Shown here one piece after another: positions 29,222 through 37,353 of a stretch of 52,058 nt of DNA; the stretch's first letter is position 1, and every line of letters begins with the position of its first letter. The notes beneath the pieces are model-generated. The model was not told where the DNA came from and did no database searches. It worked only from the letters and a program-made list of their open reading frames with translations. Both the position numbers and the translations under genes were made by a program. This DNA comes from Thermoleophilia bacterium (GTDB lineage Bacteria > Actinomycetota > Thermoleophilia > Gaiellales > Gaiellaceae), in assembly GCA_017882615.1 (NCBI GenBank), contig JADGPD010000008.1, positions 1-52,058 of the forward strand, in the 5' to 3' direction.

Positions 29222-29896
29222 TCAGCGCGGAACGGGCAGCCGGTTGACGATCACGTGCCGGAAGGAGCCGTCGGCGCCGATCTCCTTGACCACGAGCGCC
29301 ACCCTGAGGATCGAATCGAGCCGCTCCCAGCTCGACTTCGCCAGCTCCTCGGGGCCGCCCTCGAGACGCACCCGGTAAGGATCGCCGCGAAAGCGCCGGA
29401 TCGGATCGCCGTTGCCGGTGTAGGTGTGCATGCAGAGGCCATTGCCGGGCTCGAGCGGCGCCGCCTCGAAAAAGGCGTGGCCGTTCTTACCGATCTTGGA
29501 GAAGCGGACCGCGTCGTCCTTGACGATCGCGGTGATGCGCGGAGTCCAGATCGGCGGGTCGTTTTCGACCGAGCGCGTCCTGAGCGCCTGCTCGAAGGAG
29601 CCGCCGCTACCGAGCGCCTCGGCCACGGTCGTGACCTGGTCGCCGTTACCGACGATGTGGTTGCCTTCGACGCTACAAAGCGCCGTGTAGAGCGTGTAGG
29701 TGCCGTCCACCTCTTTGGAGCGATCGGCGGTGACGGTGCGGATCTGCTCCTCCTCTTCGACCAGCACGCGGTTGCGCGAGTTCTCGCTACGGCCGCTCAA
29801 CCAGTAGATCTGCAGCCAGCTCTCTCCGTCGGCCGAACGCCCGACGATCAGCCCGCGCCCCGAATAGCGATCGGTTGGAAACCCCTCTACGGCCAT
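29222..29896 (-). CDS. IMP cyclohydrolase-like (PurO-type) protein
   Basis: A 224-residue protein. RYSGRGLIVGRSADGESWLQ followed by IYWLSGRSENSRNRVLVEEE matches, as I recall it, the PF07826 IMP_cyclohyd family, related to archaeal PurO, whose NTN-hydrolase-like fold converts FAICAR to IMP. TLYTALCSVEGNHIVGNGDQ and WTPRITAIV are further conserved-looking blocks. Bacterial members are not well characterised and usually coexist with PurH, so the activity is not certain. The start overlaps the prmC stop by 10 bp, so it is in the prfA-prmC transcript. Confidence 0.75.
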   Translation of the reverse strand: MAVEGFPTDRYSGRGLIVGRSADGESWLQIYWLSGRSENSRNRVLVEEEEQIRTVTADRSKEVDGTYTLYTALCSVEGNHIVGNGDQVTTVAEALGSGGSFEQALRTRSVENDPPIWTPRITAIVKDDAVRFSKIGKNGHAFFEAAPLEPGNGLCMHTYTGNGDPIRRFRGDPYRVRLEGGPEELAKSSWERLDSILRVALVVKEIGADGSFRHVIVNRLPVPR

Positions 29897-30723
29897 CTCG
29901 CCACCACCACTCTCTCTCGTCCGGTCAGGTCATTGGTGATCGTAGCCGCCTCGTAGCCGAGGTCGCCGACAAGAGCAGCATAGGCCGCCTGCTGCCCTTC
30001 TCCCAGCTCGATCGCCAGCCAGCCGCCCGGCACGAGCAGCTCGCGCGCGCGCTCAGCTACTGCTTCCGGCACTCCCACTCCAACCAGCGCTTCTCTCGGC
30101 TCCCAGTCGCGCACCTCCGGCTCCAGCAGCTCGATCTCTTCGGGCAGGACATACGGCGGGTTGGAGACGACCAGATCGAACTCGCCCTCTACTTCGTCGC
30201 GCAGATCGCCCTGCCGGAGCTCGATCTCGAGGCCGCAAGCCGCCGCGTTCTCGCGCGCCAAGTCGAGCGCCTCGGCCGAGCTGTCGAGCGCCACGACGCG
30301 GGCGCCCGGATGCTCGTCGGCGATCGCCAGGGCGATTGCGCCCGAGCCGGTGCCCGCGTCCAGCACACGCGGCTGTTCGAGCTGTTCGATCAGCGTCAGC
30401 GCCCGCTCGACCAGGATTTCGGTCTCGGGCCGGGGCACCAGCGCCCGCGCGTCGGTCTTGAGCGTGAGGCGCCGAAAGCCCCACTCACCGAGTACGTAGG
30501 CCAGCGGCTCGCGCTTGCCGCGGCGCTCGACCGATTCCAGCGCGCGCCCGCGTTCCTCCGCCGTGAGCGGATGGTCCAGATCCATATAGAGCTGAATGCG
30601 ACTCAGCCCCAGCGCCTGCGAGAAGATCAGCTCGGCCTCGAAGCGGGCGCGCTCGATACCGCGGCGGGAGAGGTATTCGTCCGCCCCGGTGAGCGCCCGG
30701 CGCAGGGTGACGGCCTCGCTCAC
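29887..30723 (-). CDS. prmC: Peptide chain release factor N5-glutamine methyltransferase PrmC
   Basis: 278 residues from a GTG that overlaps the prfA stop by 4 bp (GTGA). Methylates the Gln of the GGQ motif in release factors. The N-terminal helical domain (LRRALTGADEYLSRRGIERA) precedes the SAM-binding fold VLDAGTGSGAIALAIADEHP (~125) and the substrate motif VVSNPPYVLPEEI (~190). Length and the position directly downstream of prfA are typical. Confidence 0.95.
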   Translation of the reverse strand: MSEAVTLRRALTGADEYLSRRGIERARFEAELIFSQALGLSRIQLYMDLDHPLTAEERGRALESVERRGKREPLAYVLGEWGFRRLTLKTDARALVPRPETEILVERALTLIEQLEQPRVLDAGTGSGAIALAIADEHPGARVVALDSSAEALDLARENAAACGLEIELRQGDLRDEVEGEFDLVVSNPPYVLPEEIELLEPEVRDWEPREALVGVGVPEAVAERARELLVPGGWLAIELGEGQQAAYAALVGDLGYEAATITNDLTGRERVVVARWP

Positions 30724-31769
30724 GCCGTGGCGGTCTCGAGCGCTCGGCGCTGCTCCTCGGCCGAGAGCGCATCGGTGAGCTCGTTCAGGTCGCCATCCAA
30801 AATCTGGTCGAGCCGGTGCAGCGTCAGCTTGATGCGGTGATCGGTGACGCGACTCTCCGAATAGTTGTAGGTGCGGATCTTCTCCGCCCGCTCGCCCGAG
30901 CCGATCTGCGATTTTCTCGCCGCCGCCTGCTCGGCATGCAGGCGCTCGCGCTCTTGTTCGTAGAGCAGGGCGCGAAGAATGCGCATCGCCTTGGCCTTGT
31001 TCTGGAGCTGCGAGCGCTCGTCTTGCATCGCGACGACGAAGCCGCTGGGAAGGTGCGTGATGCGCACCGCCGAGTCGGTCGTGTTGACCGACTGCCCGCC
31101 CGGACCGCCCGAGTGATACACGTCGATCTTCAGATCCTGATCGTCCAGCTCGACCTCGACCTCGTCGGCCTCGGGCATCACCGCGACGGTCGCGGTGGAG
31201 GTGTGGGTGCGGCCCTGCGACTCGGTCGCGGGAACGCGCTGCACCCGGTGCGTGCCGCCCTCCCACTTGAAGACGGAGTAGGCGCCGTCGCCCTTGATCG
31301 CGAAGCGCACCTCCTTGATGCCGCCCGCCTCGCTGAGGCTCGAGGAAAGCTGCTCCCAGCGAAAGCCGCGCCGCTCCGCGTAGCGCGTGAGCATGCGCAT
31401 GACATCGCCGGCCCAGAGCGCGGCCTCGTCGCCTCCGACTCCCTGGCGGATCTCGATGATCACATCCTTCGAATCGGCCGGGTCGTGCTCGACCAGGGCC
31501 AGGCGAAGCTCTTGCTCGAGCCGCTCCAGCTCCTGCTCGGATTCCGCGGCCAGCGACGCCAGCTCGGAATCGCCTCGGGCGTCAGCCAGGTCGGCCTGCG
31601 CGCGGCGCCATTCCTGCGCCAGCTTGAAGGGGCCTTCCAGCTCTTTCAGCCGCCTGCCCGCCTCGGCCGCCTGCTTGTGGTCGTTGTAGACGGCAGGGTC
31701 GGACATGCGCTCCTGCGCCTCTTCGAACGAGTGCTCCAGCTCTTCGACGAGATGTTCGATTCCGGCCAC
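30720..31769 (-). CDS. prfA: Peptide chain release factor 1
   Basis: 349 residues. The catalytic GGQ tripeptide lies in [20 protein letters not shown] (~224). [20 protein letters not shown] carries the RF1-type PAT-like codon-recognition region; RF1 reads UAG and [21 protein letters not shown] is the conserved C-terminal block. First gene of the operon with prmC, the IMP-like gene and tsaC. Confidence 0.97.
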   Translation of the reverse strand: MAGIEHLVEELEHSFEEAQERMSDPAVYNDHKQAAEAGRRLKELEGPFKLAQEWRRAQADLADARGDSELASLAAESEQELERLEQELRLALVEHDPADSKDVIIEIRQGVGGDEAALWAGDVMRMLTRYAERRGFRWEQLSSSLSEAGGIKEVRFAIKGDGAYSVFKWEGGTHRVQRVPATESQGRTHTSTATVAVMPEADEVEVELDDQDLKIDVYHSGGPGGQSVNTTDSAVRITHLPSGFVVAMQDERSQLQNKAKAMRILRALLYEQERERLHAEQAAARKSQIGSGERAEKIRTYNYSESRVTDHRIKLTLHRLDQILDGDLNELTDALSAEEQRRALETATA

Positions 31770-31856
31770 TCCACGATGCTAGCGGGCGTAGCTCGACTTG
31801 CCAGGCGATCGCTACCCTTTCCGGGCAGCCAAACGCCGTTATCAGCTCACAATCAC

Positions 31857-31862
31857 TAGGAT
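31857..31862 (+). promoter_or_regulatory. -10 element for a leaderless GTG-start NfeD message
   Basis: TAGGAT, then 6 nt (CGCCTT), then the GTG start at 31869. Same hexamer and spacing as upstream of the beta-propeller gene (5044). This implies transcription starting at or next to the start codon. Confidence 0.55.
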
Positions 31863-31868
31863 CGCCTT

Positions 31869-33242
31869 GTGACGTTTCGCCGCCTGCTCGTTGCCATATG
31901 CCTGATGGCCGGAGTGACTGGGCTCGTGCTCGGTCCCTCGCGCAGTGCGGGCGCCGCCCCCAAGAGCGGCCCGGTGGTAGTCGTTCACTACAAGACGACG
32001 ATCGACGAGCTCGGCAGCCGCTACCTGAGCGGAGCGCTGCACCAGGCCGAGAGCAAGAACGCACAGGTGCTGATCGTTCAGCTCGACACGCTCGGCGGCT
32101 CAATCACTTCGATGAAGAAGATGGTCGGCGACATACTTGCCTCGCGTGTACCCGTGGTCGTCTGGGTGGGTCCTTCGGGAGCCGGGGCAGCGTCGGCCGG
32201 GACGTTCATCGCGGCCGCTTCGTCCTTCCTGGCGATGGCACCCGCGACCAACATCGGAGCAGCGGCCGTGGTCGGCTCGCAGGGCCAGAACCTGCCCTCG
32301 ACCGAGGCCAAGAAGACGACTCAGTTCGTCGCATCGCTGATGCGCTCGATCGCCGTCAAGCGCCATCGCCCTGTCCTCGCCCTCCAGGCGACGGTATTCA
32401 AGGCGCAGGCCTACTCGGCCGAGGAGGCCGTCCGGCTCGGCATCGCCAACGCCGAGATCTCCACTCTAGACGGGGTGATCAAGAAGCTGGACGGACTCAG
32501 CCTCGCCACCAGCGCCGGCCCGAAGGTCGTGAGCACTGCAGGCGCCCCGATCGATACCCTCAACATGGGCTTCTGGCAGCGCCTACTAGGCGTATTGAGT
32601 GATCCCAATCTCGTCTTCTTGCTGCTCAGCCTGGGGGGACTCGGTCTTGTTGTCGAGGTCTGGACGGGCGGTAACTCCTGGGTCCCCGGAGGGCTCGGAA
32701 TCATCTGCCTGCTGGCGGCCTTTGCTGGGCTCAGCGTTCTGCCCTTCTCGTGGGCGGGGCTGGCGTTGATCCTGCTTGGGATCATCTTGCTCGGCTTCGA
32801 GCTGCACGCACCGGGTCACGTCGTCTTCGGCGCCATGGGTACGACCTCGATCATCCTCGGCGGGATCTTCCTGCTCGGCTATTTCGGCAGCCCCGGGCTA
32901 CCCGGATACAACCCGATCGTCAATCGCTGGTTGCTCTTCTCGCTTGCCGCGATCGTCGGTCTGATCGTGCTGCTGATGGCGCGCGAGGTGCACCTCTCAC
33001 ATCACGGCAAACGCTACGTCAGCCCGGTGGAGAAGAAGGCGCTCGCCGGTCAGACCGCCGAGGTGAACACGCGCCTGGCGCCGAACGGCGAGGTCTGGCT
33101 CAACGGAGAGGCATGGCAGGCGAAGCTGGAAGGCGGCGGCGCAGCCGAGCCGGGCGAACATGTGAAGGTGGTCGCGATCGACGGGTTCAGCGTCACCGTG
33201 GAGCGGATCGCCGAAAAATCCAAGAAACCCAAGAAGAGCTAG
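31869..33242 (+). CDS. NfeD-family membrane-bound ClpP-class serine protease
   Basis: A 457-residue protein with an N-terminal signal/anchor (RRLLVAICLMAGVTGLVLG), a ClpP-like protease domain (~40-220) and a C-terminal membrane domain with four to five helices, ending in a soluble OB-like NfeD domain (AEVNTRLAPNGEVWLNGEAW). The nucleophile Ser is in PSGAGAASAGTFIAAA and the base Lys probably in STEAKKTTQF, as in the archaeal 1510-N protease, which cuts the stomatin partner. The substrate-loop motif is DTLGGS rather than DTPGG. It is followed 10 bp later by a SPFH gene, the canonical pair. Confidence 0.9.
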   Translation: MTFRRLLVAICLMAGVTGLVLGPSRSAGAAPKSGPVVVVHYKTTIDELGSRYLSGALHQAESKNAQVLIVQLDTLGGSITSMKKMVGDILASRVPVVVWVGPSGAGAASAGTFIAAASSFLAMAPATNIGAAAVVGSQGQNLPSTEAKKTTQFVASLMRSIAVKRHRPVLALQATVFKAQAYSAEEAVRLGIANAEISTLDGVIKKLDGLSLATSAGPKVVSTAGAPIDTLNMGFWQRLLGVLSDPNLVFLLLSLGGLGLVVEVWTGGNSWVPGGLGIICLLAAFAGLSVLPFSWAGLALILLGIILLGFELHAPGHVVFGAMGTTSIILGGIFLLGYFGSPGLPGYNPIVNRWLLFSLAAIVGLIVLLMAREVHLSHHGKRYVSPVEKKALAGQTAEVNTRLAPNGEVWLNGEAWQAKLEGGGAAEPGEHVKVVAIDGFSVTVERIAEKSKKPKKS

Positions 33243-33252
33243 GAGAAAACAG

Positions 33253-34050
33253 ATGCCGATCATCAACTTTGTGCGCGATTACGAGCGCGTCGCGCGGTTC
33301 CGTCTCGGCCGCTTCGAAGGCATGAAGGGCCCGGGCGTCGTCTTCAAGATCCCGATCATGCATCAGGTGATGAAGGTCGACACGCGCACCGAAGTGCTCG
33401 ACATCCCCAAGCAGACGAACATCACCAAGGACAACGTCGCGATCGACATCGACTTTCTCGTCTACATGAGGATCGACATCAACCAGGCGCAAAAATCGGT
33501 GCTCGAGGTCGAGGACTACCGGTTGGCTGTCGTCGGCCTGGCGACCACGACGCTCCGCGCCGTCGTCGGAGACATCATCCTCGACGACGTCCTCTCGCAG
33601 CGCGACAGGATCAACGAGCTGATCCGCAGCCGGCTCGACCACGAGACCGAGCGCTGGGGCGTGAAGGTCACCAACGTCGAGATCCGCGAGCTGACCGTGC
33701 CGCCCGAGATCCAGGAGGCGATGAACCGCCAGATGTCGGCCGAGCGCGTGCGCCGCGCGGTCGTACTCGAGGCCGAGGGCACCCGCCAGGCGAACATCAC
33801 CGTGGCCGAGGGCGAGAAGCAGGCCGCGATCCTGCGCGCCGAGGGCCAGCGCCAGGCCGCGATCCTAAACGCCGAGGGCCTGGCCAAGGCGCTGACGACG
33901 ATCTCCGCCGAGGCCAAGAAGGTCGATGCGAACACGATGGGCCTGCAGTACCTGGATGCGATCAAGAAGCTGGCCGAAGGCCCGGCGTCGAAGTTCTTCT
34001 TCCCGCTCGAGCTGACCAAGCTGGTCGAGCAGTTCGGGCCGGGGAAGTAG
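33253..34050 (+). CDS. SPFH/Band 7 (slipin-like) protein without an N-terminal membrane segment
   Basis: 265 residues. The SPFH domain covers about 15-180 (GPGVVFKIPIMHQVMKVDTR, NVAIDIDFLVYMRI, LRAVVGDIILDDVLSQRDRI) and is followed by an Ala/Glu-rich coiled coil with heptad-like EGEKQAAILRAEGQRQAAIL. Slipins normally begin with a membrane-inserted hairpin; here the start at MPIINFVRDYERV is soluble and a good ribosome-binding site (AGGAGAAAAC) precedes it, so the truncation appears real. It probably forms membrane-associated oligomers held by the NfeD partner encoded just upstream. Confidence 0.92.
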   Translation: MPIINFVRDYERVARFRLGRFEGMKGPGVVFKIPIMHQVMKVDTRTEVLDIPKQTNITKDNVAIDIDFLVYMRIDINQAQKSVLEVEDYRLAVVGLATTTLRAVVGDIILDDVLSQRDRINELIRSRLDHETERWGVKVTNVEIRELTVPPEIQEAMNRQMSAERVRRAVVLEAEGTRQANITVAEGEKQAAILRAEGQRQAAILNAEGLAKALTTISAEAKKVDANTMGLQYLDAIKKLAEGPASKFFFPLELTKLVEQFGPGK

Positions 34051-34069
34051 AGCTCTTACTCTTCGCGGC

Positions 34070-34097
34070 GCGCCTGGCACACCTCGGTGCCAGGCGC
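34070..34097. terminator. Perfect 11-bp hairpin between convergent SPFH and OsmC genes
   Basis: GCGCCTGGCAC / GTGCCAGGCGC with loop ACCTCG, 20 bp after the SPFH stop and 60 bp beyond the OsmC end. No T-run follows on either strand; likely a bidirectional or Rho-assisted stop. Confidence 0.55.
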
Positions 34098-34103
34098 CGC
34101 CAC

Positions 34104-34150
34104 GGAGCCTTGGCAGAGCGGTCGGAGGCGCGTTCCGGCGCCGGGAGATG
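34104..34150 (+). other. Degenerate tRNA-Ser-like 5' half
   Basis: The segment starting GGAGCCTTGGCAGAGCGG at 34104 resembles the acceptor and D-arm start of bacterial tRNA-Ser (GGAGxGTTGGCAGAGCGGTCGAA). No anticodon arm, variable arm, T arm or pairing 3' acceptor strand is found downstream, where the OsmC gene begins. It is not a functional tRNA; it could be a decayed gene or an old attachment site, or chance. Confidence 0.35.
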
Positions 34151-34157
34151 GTTCCAG

Positions 34158-34598
34158 CTAGGCGGCTGCCGGCTCGAACGCCGTCACCGCGAGCGTGATC
34201 TCCAGGCCTTTCAGCGCCTGAGACACCGGGCAGTTCGTCTTTGCCTGCTCGGCCTTGGCCCGGAACACGTCCTCGCTGAGGCCGGACACGCGGCCGCTCA
34301 GCTCGAGCTCCGACCTGGTGATGCCGGTGCCCGGAATGAAGGTGACCGTCGAGCGCACGTCGAGCTTTTCCGGCGGCGTCCCGCCCTCGGCCAAGAGCAT
34401 CGAGAAAGCCATCGCGAAGCAGGAGGCGTGAGCGGCGGCGATCAACTCCTCGGGGCTGGTCTTTCCGTCCGAGGACTCGGCCCTGGAGAGCCAGGTGACC
34501 GGCAGCTTGCCGAGCGCTCCGCTGCCGCTCGACTCGATCATCCCCGCGCCGTCGAGCAACCCACCCTTCCAAGTAACGGCTGCAGTTCTCTTGGCCAT
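34158..34598 (-). CDS. OsmC-family peroxidase
   Basis: 146 residues. TSPEELIAAAHASCFAMAFS (with the first reactive Cys) and KTNCPVSQALKGLEITL (second Cys) are the OsmC/Ohr active-site pair; SELELSGRVSGLSEDVF lies between. Reduces organic hydroperoxides using a thiol donor. The N-terminal region KRTAAVTWKGGLLDGAGM and the GALGKLPVTW loop favour the OsmC over the Ohr branch. A purine-rich ribosome-binding site (AGGGGAG) precedes the ATG. Confidence 0.93.
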   Translation of the reverse strand: MAKRTAAVTWKGGLLDGAGMIESSGSGALGKLPVTWLSRAESSDGKTSPEELIAAAHASCFAMAFSMLLAEGGTPPEKLDVRSTVTFIPGTGITRSELELSGRVSGLSEDVFRAKAEQAKTNCPVSQALKGLEITLAVTAFEPAAA

Positions 34599-34695
34599 CT
34601 CGCGCTCCCCTCTCGCTCACGACAACGCCTGTCAGCACGGGGTTTATCCGGCGACCGCGAGTCCAAACCCCGGCGCAGCGCTCCGTGCTCGGAAG

Positions 34696-35739
34696 CTAGG
34701 CGATCACGTCGATCGGCCGCGCGGTGGCGCCGATCGAGGGCTCCGACGCGCGCGCGGTCTCGAGCTCGTAAACACGCTTGAAGGCGGCGATCGCCACCTC
34801 GAGCTGATCGCGATCGGGCTCGCGAGTGGTCAACCGCTGAAGCCAGAGGCCGGGCGCCAGGAGCGTCTTCAAGATCCGGTTCGAGCGGTGCTTGCCGGCG
34901 AAGCGGATCAGCTCGTAGGCGATGCCGGCGATCGGGAAGAGCATGACGATCCGGCTGACGATCAGCCAGAGCAAGGTCAGGTGCCCGACGATCAGGCCGA
35001 GAGTCCAGTAGACGAGGATGGCGATGACCATCACCCAGAGCAGGAAGGCGGTGCCGCAGCGGGGATGGATGACGCTGTAGGGCTCGACGTTCTCGGGAGT
35101 CAGCTCCTCTTTCGCCTCGTAGGCGTTGATGACCTTGTGCTCGGCGCCGTGGTATGACCAGAGGCGGCGTATGTCCGGGAGCAACCCGACGAGCGCCATG
35201 TAGGCGATCAGCACCGTCACCCTGAGCGCGCCTTCGACCAGCACGAAGACGCTGTTTGAGAGATGCGGAAACACAAGGCGCGTGGTCGCCGCCGGCCCGA
35301 CCTTGAACAGCGCAAGCGTAAAGGCGATCGAGAAGACGAACATCAGGACGATGGCCCAGCGGCCGAGCTCTACGCCCTCCCCCTCCTCCTCGCCTTCGGC
35401 GGCGTACTCGGTCGAGATGGCAAGCGCGCGGAAGCCGATCGCGAGCGACTCGCCGAGCGCCATTACGCCCCTGATGACGGGCAGCCTGAAGATCAAGTGG
35501 CGCTTCATCAGGGAATCGACCGGATGCCAGACCTCGGCCACCTCGCCGTTTGGCCTGCGCACCGCCAGCGACCAGTAGGAGGGGCTGCGCATCATCACGC
35601 CCTCGATCACGGCCTGGCCGCCGTACATCATCTTCGACTGCTTGGCGACCAGGGGTAGCGAAAGCAAGCGCCATAGGCGCCTTCCCTCGGGTTTTACCGT
35701 CGCGACGCGGACGACCGGCTTGCGCGACCGAAAGAGCAT
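34696..35739 (-). CDS. DUF1385 membrane protein
   Basis: 347 residues. MMYGGQAVIEGVMMRSPSYW is the DUF1385 N-terminal signature, and SYHGAEHKVINAYEAKEELT is its second hallmark; HPRCGTAFLLWVMVIAILVY follows. Four to five transmembrane segments lie between about 125 and 280. Usually found next to rpmE and prfA in Gram-positive and actinobacterial genomes, as here. Function is not established. An internal start (MMYGGQ, about residue 37) would match shorter homologues. Confidence 0.9.
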   Translation of the reverse strand: MLFRSRKPVVRVATVKPEGRRLWRLLSLPLVAKQSKMMYGGQAVIEGVMMRSPSYWSLAVRRPNGEVAEVWHPVDSLMKRHLIFRLPVIRGVMALGESLAIGFRALAISTEYAAEGEEEGEGVELGRWAIVLMFVFSIAFTLALFKVGPAATTRLVFPHLSNSVFVLVEGALRVTVLIAYMALVGLLPDIRRLWSYHGAEHKVINAYEAKEELTPENVEPYSVIHPRCGTAFLLWVMVIAILVYWTLGLIVGHLTLLWLIVSRIVMLFPIAGIAYELIRFAGKHRSNRILKTLLAPGLWLQRLTTREPDRDQLEVAIAAFKRVYELETARASEPSIGATARPIDVIA

Positions 35740-35752
35740 CGGCCCGGGAAGC

Positions 35753-35980
35753 TCACGCCTTCTTGGCGTGAGTTGCCTTGTCGGCTTTTTCGAGCCGGCG
35801 CTGGAAGCGCTCGACGCGGCCGCCGGTGTCGACGAGCTTCTGCTTGCCCGTATAGAAGGGATGGCAGGACGAGCAGATCTCGACGTGGAGCTCGGGCTTT
35901 ACCGAGCGCGTCTCGAACTCGTTGCCGCAGGCGCAACGAACGATCGTGCGCATGTATTCGGGATGGATATCAGCCTTCAT
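35753..35980 (-). CDS. rpmE: Ribosomal protein bL31 (zinc-binding, C+ type)
   Basis: 75 residues from an ATG at 35980 ([19 protein letters not shown]). Zinc ligands are CACG at the N-terminal third and [11 protein letters not shown] in the centre, which marks the C+ paralogue used when zinc is sufficient. The fold ends in [16 protein letters not shown], followed by a basic extension. The 5' end overlaps the ilvA 3' end by 11 bp, an unusual coupling of an amino-acid gene and a ribosomal gene. Confidence 0.95.
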   Translation of the reverse strand: MKADIHPEYMRTIVRCACGNEFETRSVKPELHVEICSSCHPFYTGKQKLVDTGGRVERFQRRLEKADKATHAKKA

Positions 35981-36950
35981 CTGGATCGAGGATACCAGAG
36001 GCGGTACGGGGCGCCACGTTGCCACCGGAGACAACAGCTATCACGGTCGTCCCGGGCTCGGGCTTGTACACGCCGGCCAGAAGCGCGGCGGTCGAGACGG
36101 CGCCCGCCGCCTCGCAGGCGAGCTTGGCGCGCTGATAGAGGAAGCGCATGCCTTCGCGAATCTCCTGCTCGCTGACGAGAACGACGTCGTCGACCTTGTC
36201 CTTGGCGATGGCAATGCAGTGATGACCCGCAAAAGGAGCCGAAAGTCCGTCGGCGATCGAGTCTGGCTTGACGCGAACCCACTGGCCTCCGGCCAGACCC
36301 GCGTACAGCGCCGCCGACTGCTCGGGCTCGACGCCGATCACCTTGACGTCGGGCCGGAGCGCCTTGACGGCGACAGCGATGCCCGCGACGAGACCGCCGC
36401 CCCCCACAGGAACCAGGATCGCGCCGACCTCGGGGGTGTCCTCGAGCATCTCCAGCCCGAGCGTGCCCTGCCCGGCGATGATGAAGGGGTCGTCGAAGGG
36501 ATGAACCATGACCATGCCGGTCTCTTCGACCAGCTCGTCGGCGCGGTCGAAAGCCTCGTTCGCGTCGGCGGCTTCGAGATCGACGTCGGCGCCGTAGGCG
36601 CGCGTGGCGGCGATCTTCTGCGGGCTGGCGCCCTCCCACATCACGACCCTGCTGGCGATTCCCTCCAGCGAGGCGCCGTAAGCGATCGCCTGGGCGTGGT
36701 TGCCGGCCGAGACGCCGATAACTCCGCGGGCCTTCTCCTCGTTCGTGAGCGTGGCCAGCTTGGAGAGGACGCCTCTGGCCTTGAAGGCGCCCGTGCGCTG
36801 GAAGAGCTCGGCCTTGAGCAGGACGTTCGCACCGGTGAGCTCGCTCAATTGAGCCGAAGAGAAGGTCGGCGTGTGGTGCAGGCGGTCGCCTATCGCCTCG
36901 CGCGCCGCGAGCACTTCGTCGATGCCGATCTTCCTCAGCTCTGGGTTCAT
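35970..36950 (-). CDS. ilvA: Threonine ammonia-lyase (PLP, no ACT domain)
   Basis: 326 residues of the fold type II PLP family. The PLP lysine lies in [18 protein letters not shown] (~59), the glycine loop in [18 protein letters not shown] (~180) and [19 protein letters not shown] follows the Lys. Deaminates threonine to 2-oxobutyrate, first step of isoleucine synthesis, or serves degradation. No C-terminal regulatory domain, as in the catabolic type (or serine/threonine racemase-like members). The upstream region contains hairpins with near-identical arms. Confidence 0.9.
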   Translation of the reverse strand: MNPELRKIGIDEVLAAREAIGDRLHHTPTFSSAQLSELTGANVLLKAELFQRTGAFKARGVLSKLATLTNEEKARGVIGVSAGNHAQAIAYGASLEGIASRVVMWEGASPQKIAATRAYGADVDLEAADANEAFDRADELVEETGMVMVHPFDDPFIIAGQGTLGLEMLEDTPEVGAILVPVGGGGLVAGIAVAVKALRPDVKVIGVEPEQSAALYAGLAGGQWVRVKPDSIADGLSAPFAGHHCIAIAKDKVDDVVLVSEQEIREGMRFLYQRAKLACEAAGAVSTAALLAGVYKPEPGTTVIAVVSGGNVAPRTASGILDPDEG

Positions 36951-36970
36951 GCGCTGATCCTACCGATTCC

Positions 36971-37011
36971 GGCCAAAAGTCCTCCCGCAAAACGGGCGAA
37001 GACTTTTGGCC
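36971..37011. repeat. 41-bp nested hairpin upstream of ilvA
   Basis: Outer arms GGCCAAAAGTC / GACTTTTGGCC (11 bp, perfect) enclosing an inner CCCG/CGGG stem. It begins 20 bp upstream of the ilvA start, in its presumed leader. Confidence 0.75.
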
Positions 37012-37143
37012 GTGTGACCCTTTCTTACGAGTCACCGCGCCTACGGTGCGGGTGCCTCGTCTGCTCCTAGAAACGCTCTCGGCTGGCCGTGGTCGTGGTA
37101 AGTGTTCGGGGTGGAGAGGCCGGGGGATAGCGTTTTGTGAGCC

Positions 37144-37254
37144 GCGCCCGCGCAGGTCGGTCGCGGCGGCCAGGAATACGGCCGTTTTCCCACCGACGAA
37201 AGTCGCCAGACTTTTGTCGGCTAAGGCGCGCCCGCACAGGTCGGTCGCGGCGGC
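37144..37254. repeat. 27-bp direct repeat flanking a 12-bp hairpin
   Basis: 27-bp units at 37144-37170 and 37228-37254 differ at one position (26/27) and start GCGCCCGC. Between them, 37193-37220 forms a 12-bp hairpin (CCGACGAAAGTC / GACTTTTGTCGG, one G-T pair, 4-nt loop). Confidence 0.75.
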
Positions 37255-37353
37255 GGGCGACGGGAGTGTTTCGCTCATCGCTTGTGCGCTATAGCCGGGA
37301 AGGCTTCCGCCGGCCTTGATAGTGTCCCGCGCTGCGGCTGCTTCGCACACGAA

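Larger units (their letters stand above)
36951..37353. other. Gene-free stretch between divergent ilvA and M23 genes, rich in hairpins and repeats
   Basis: About 400 bp. Contains two hairpins sharing the arm AAAGTC/GACTTTTG (36971 and 37193) and a 27-bp direct repeat (37144, 37228). No coding frame is believable despite a long open minus-strand frame with a repeated peptide (AAATDL-GR). Confidence 0.6.

Noticed and set aside
36951-37011. T-box or other amino-acid riboswitch in front of ilvA
   Set aside because: No T-box consensus, specifier loop or terminator/antiterminator pair is visible; only the nested hairpin.
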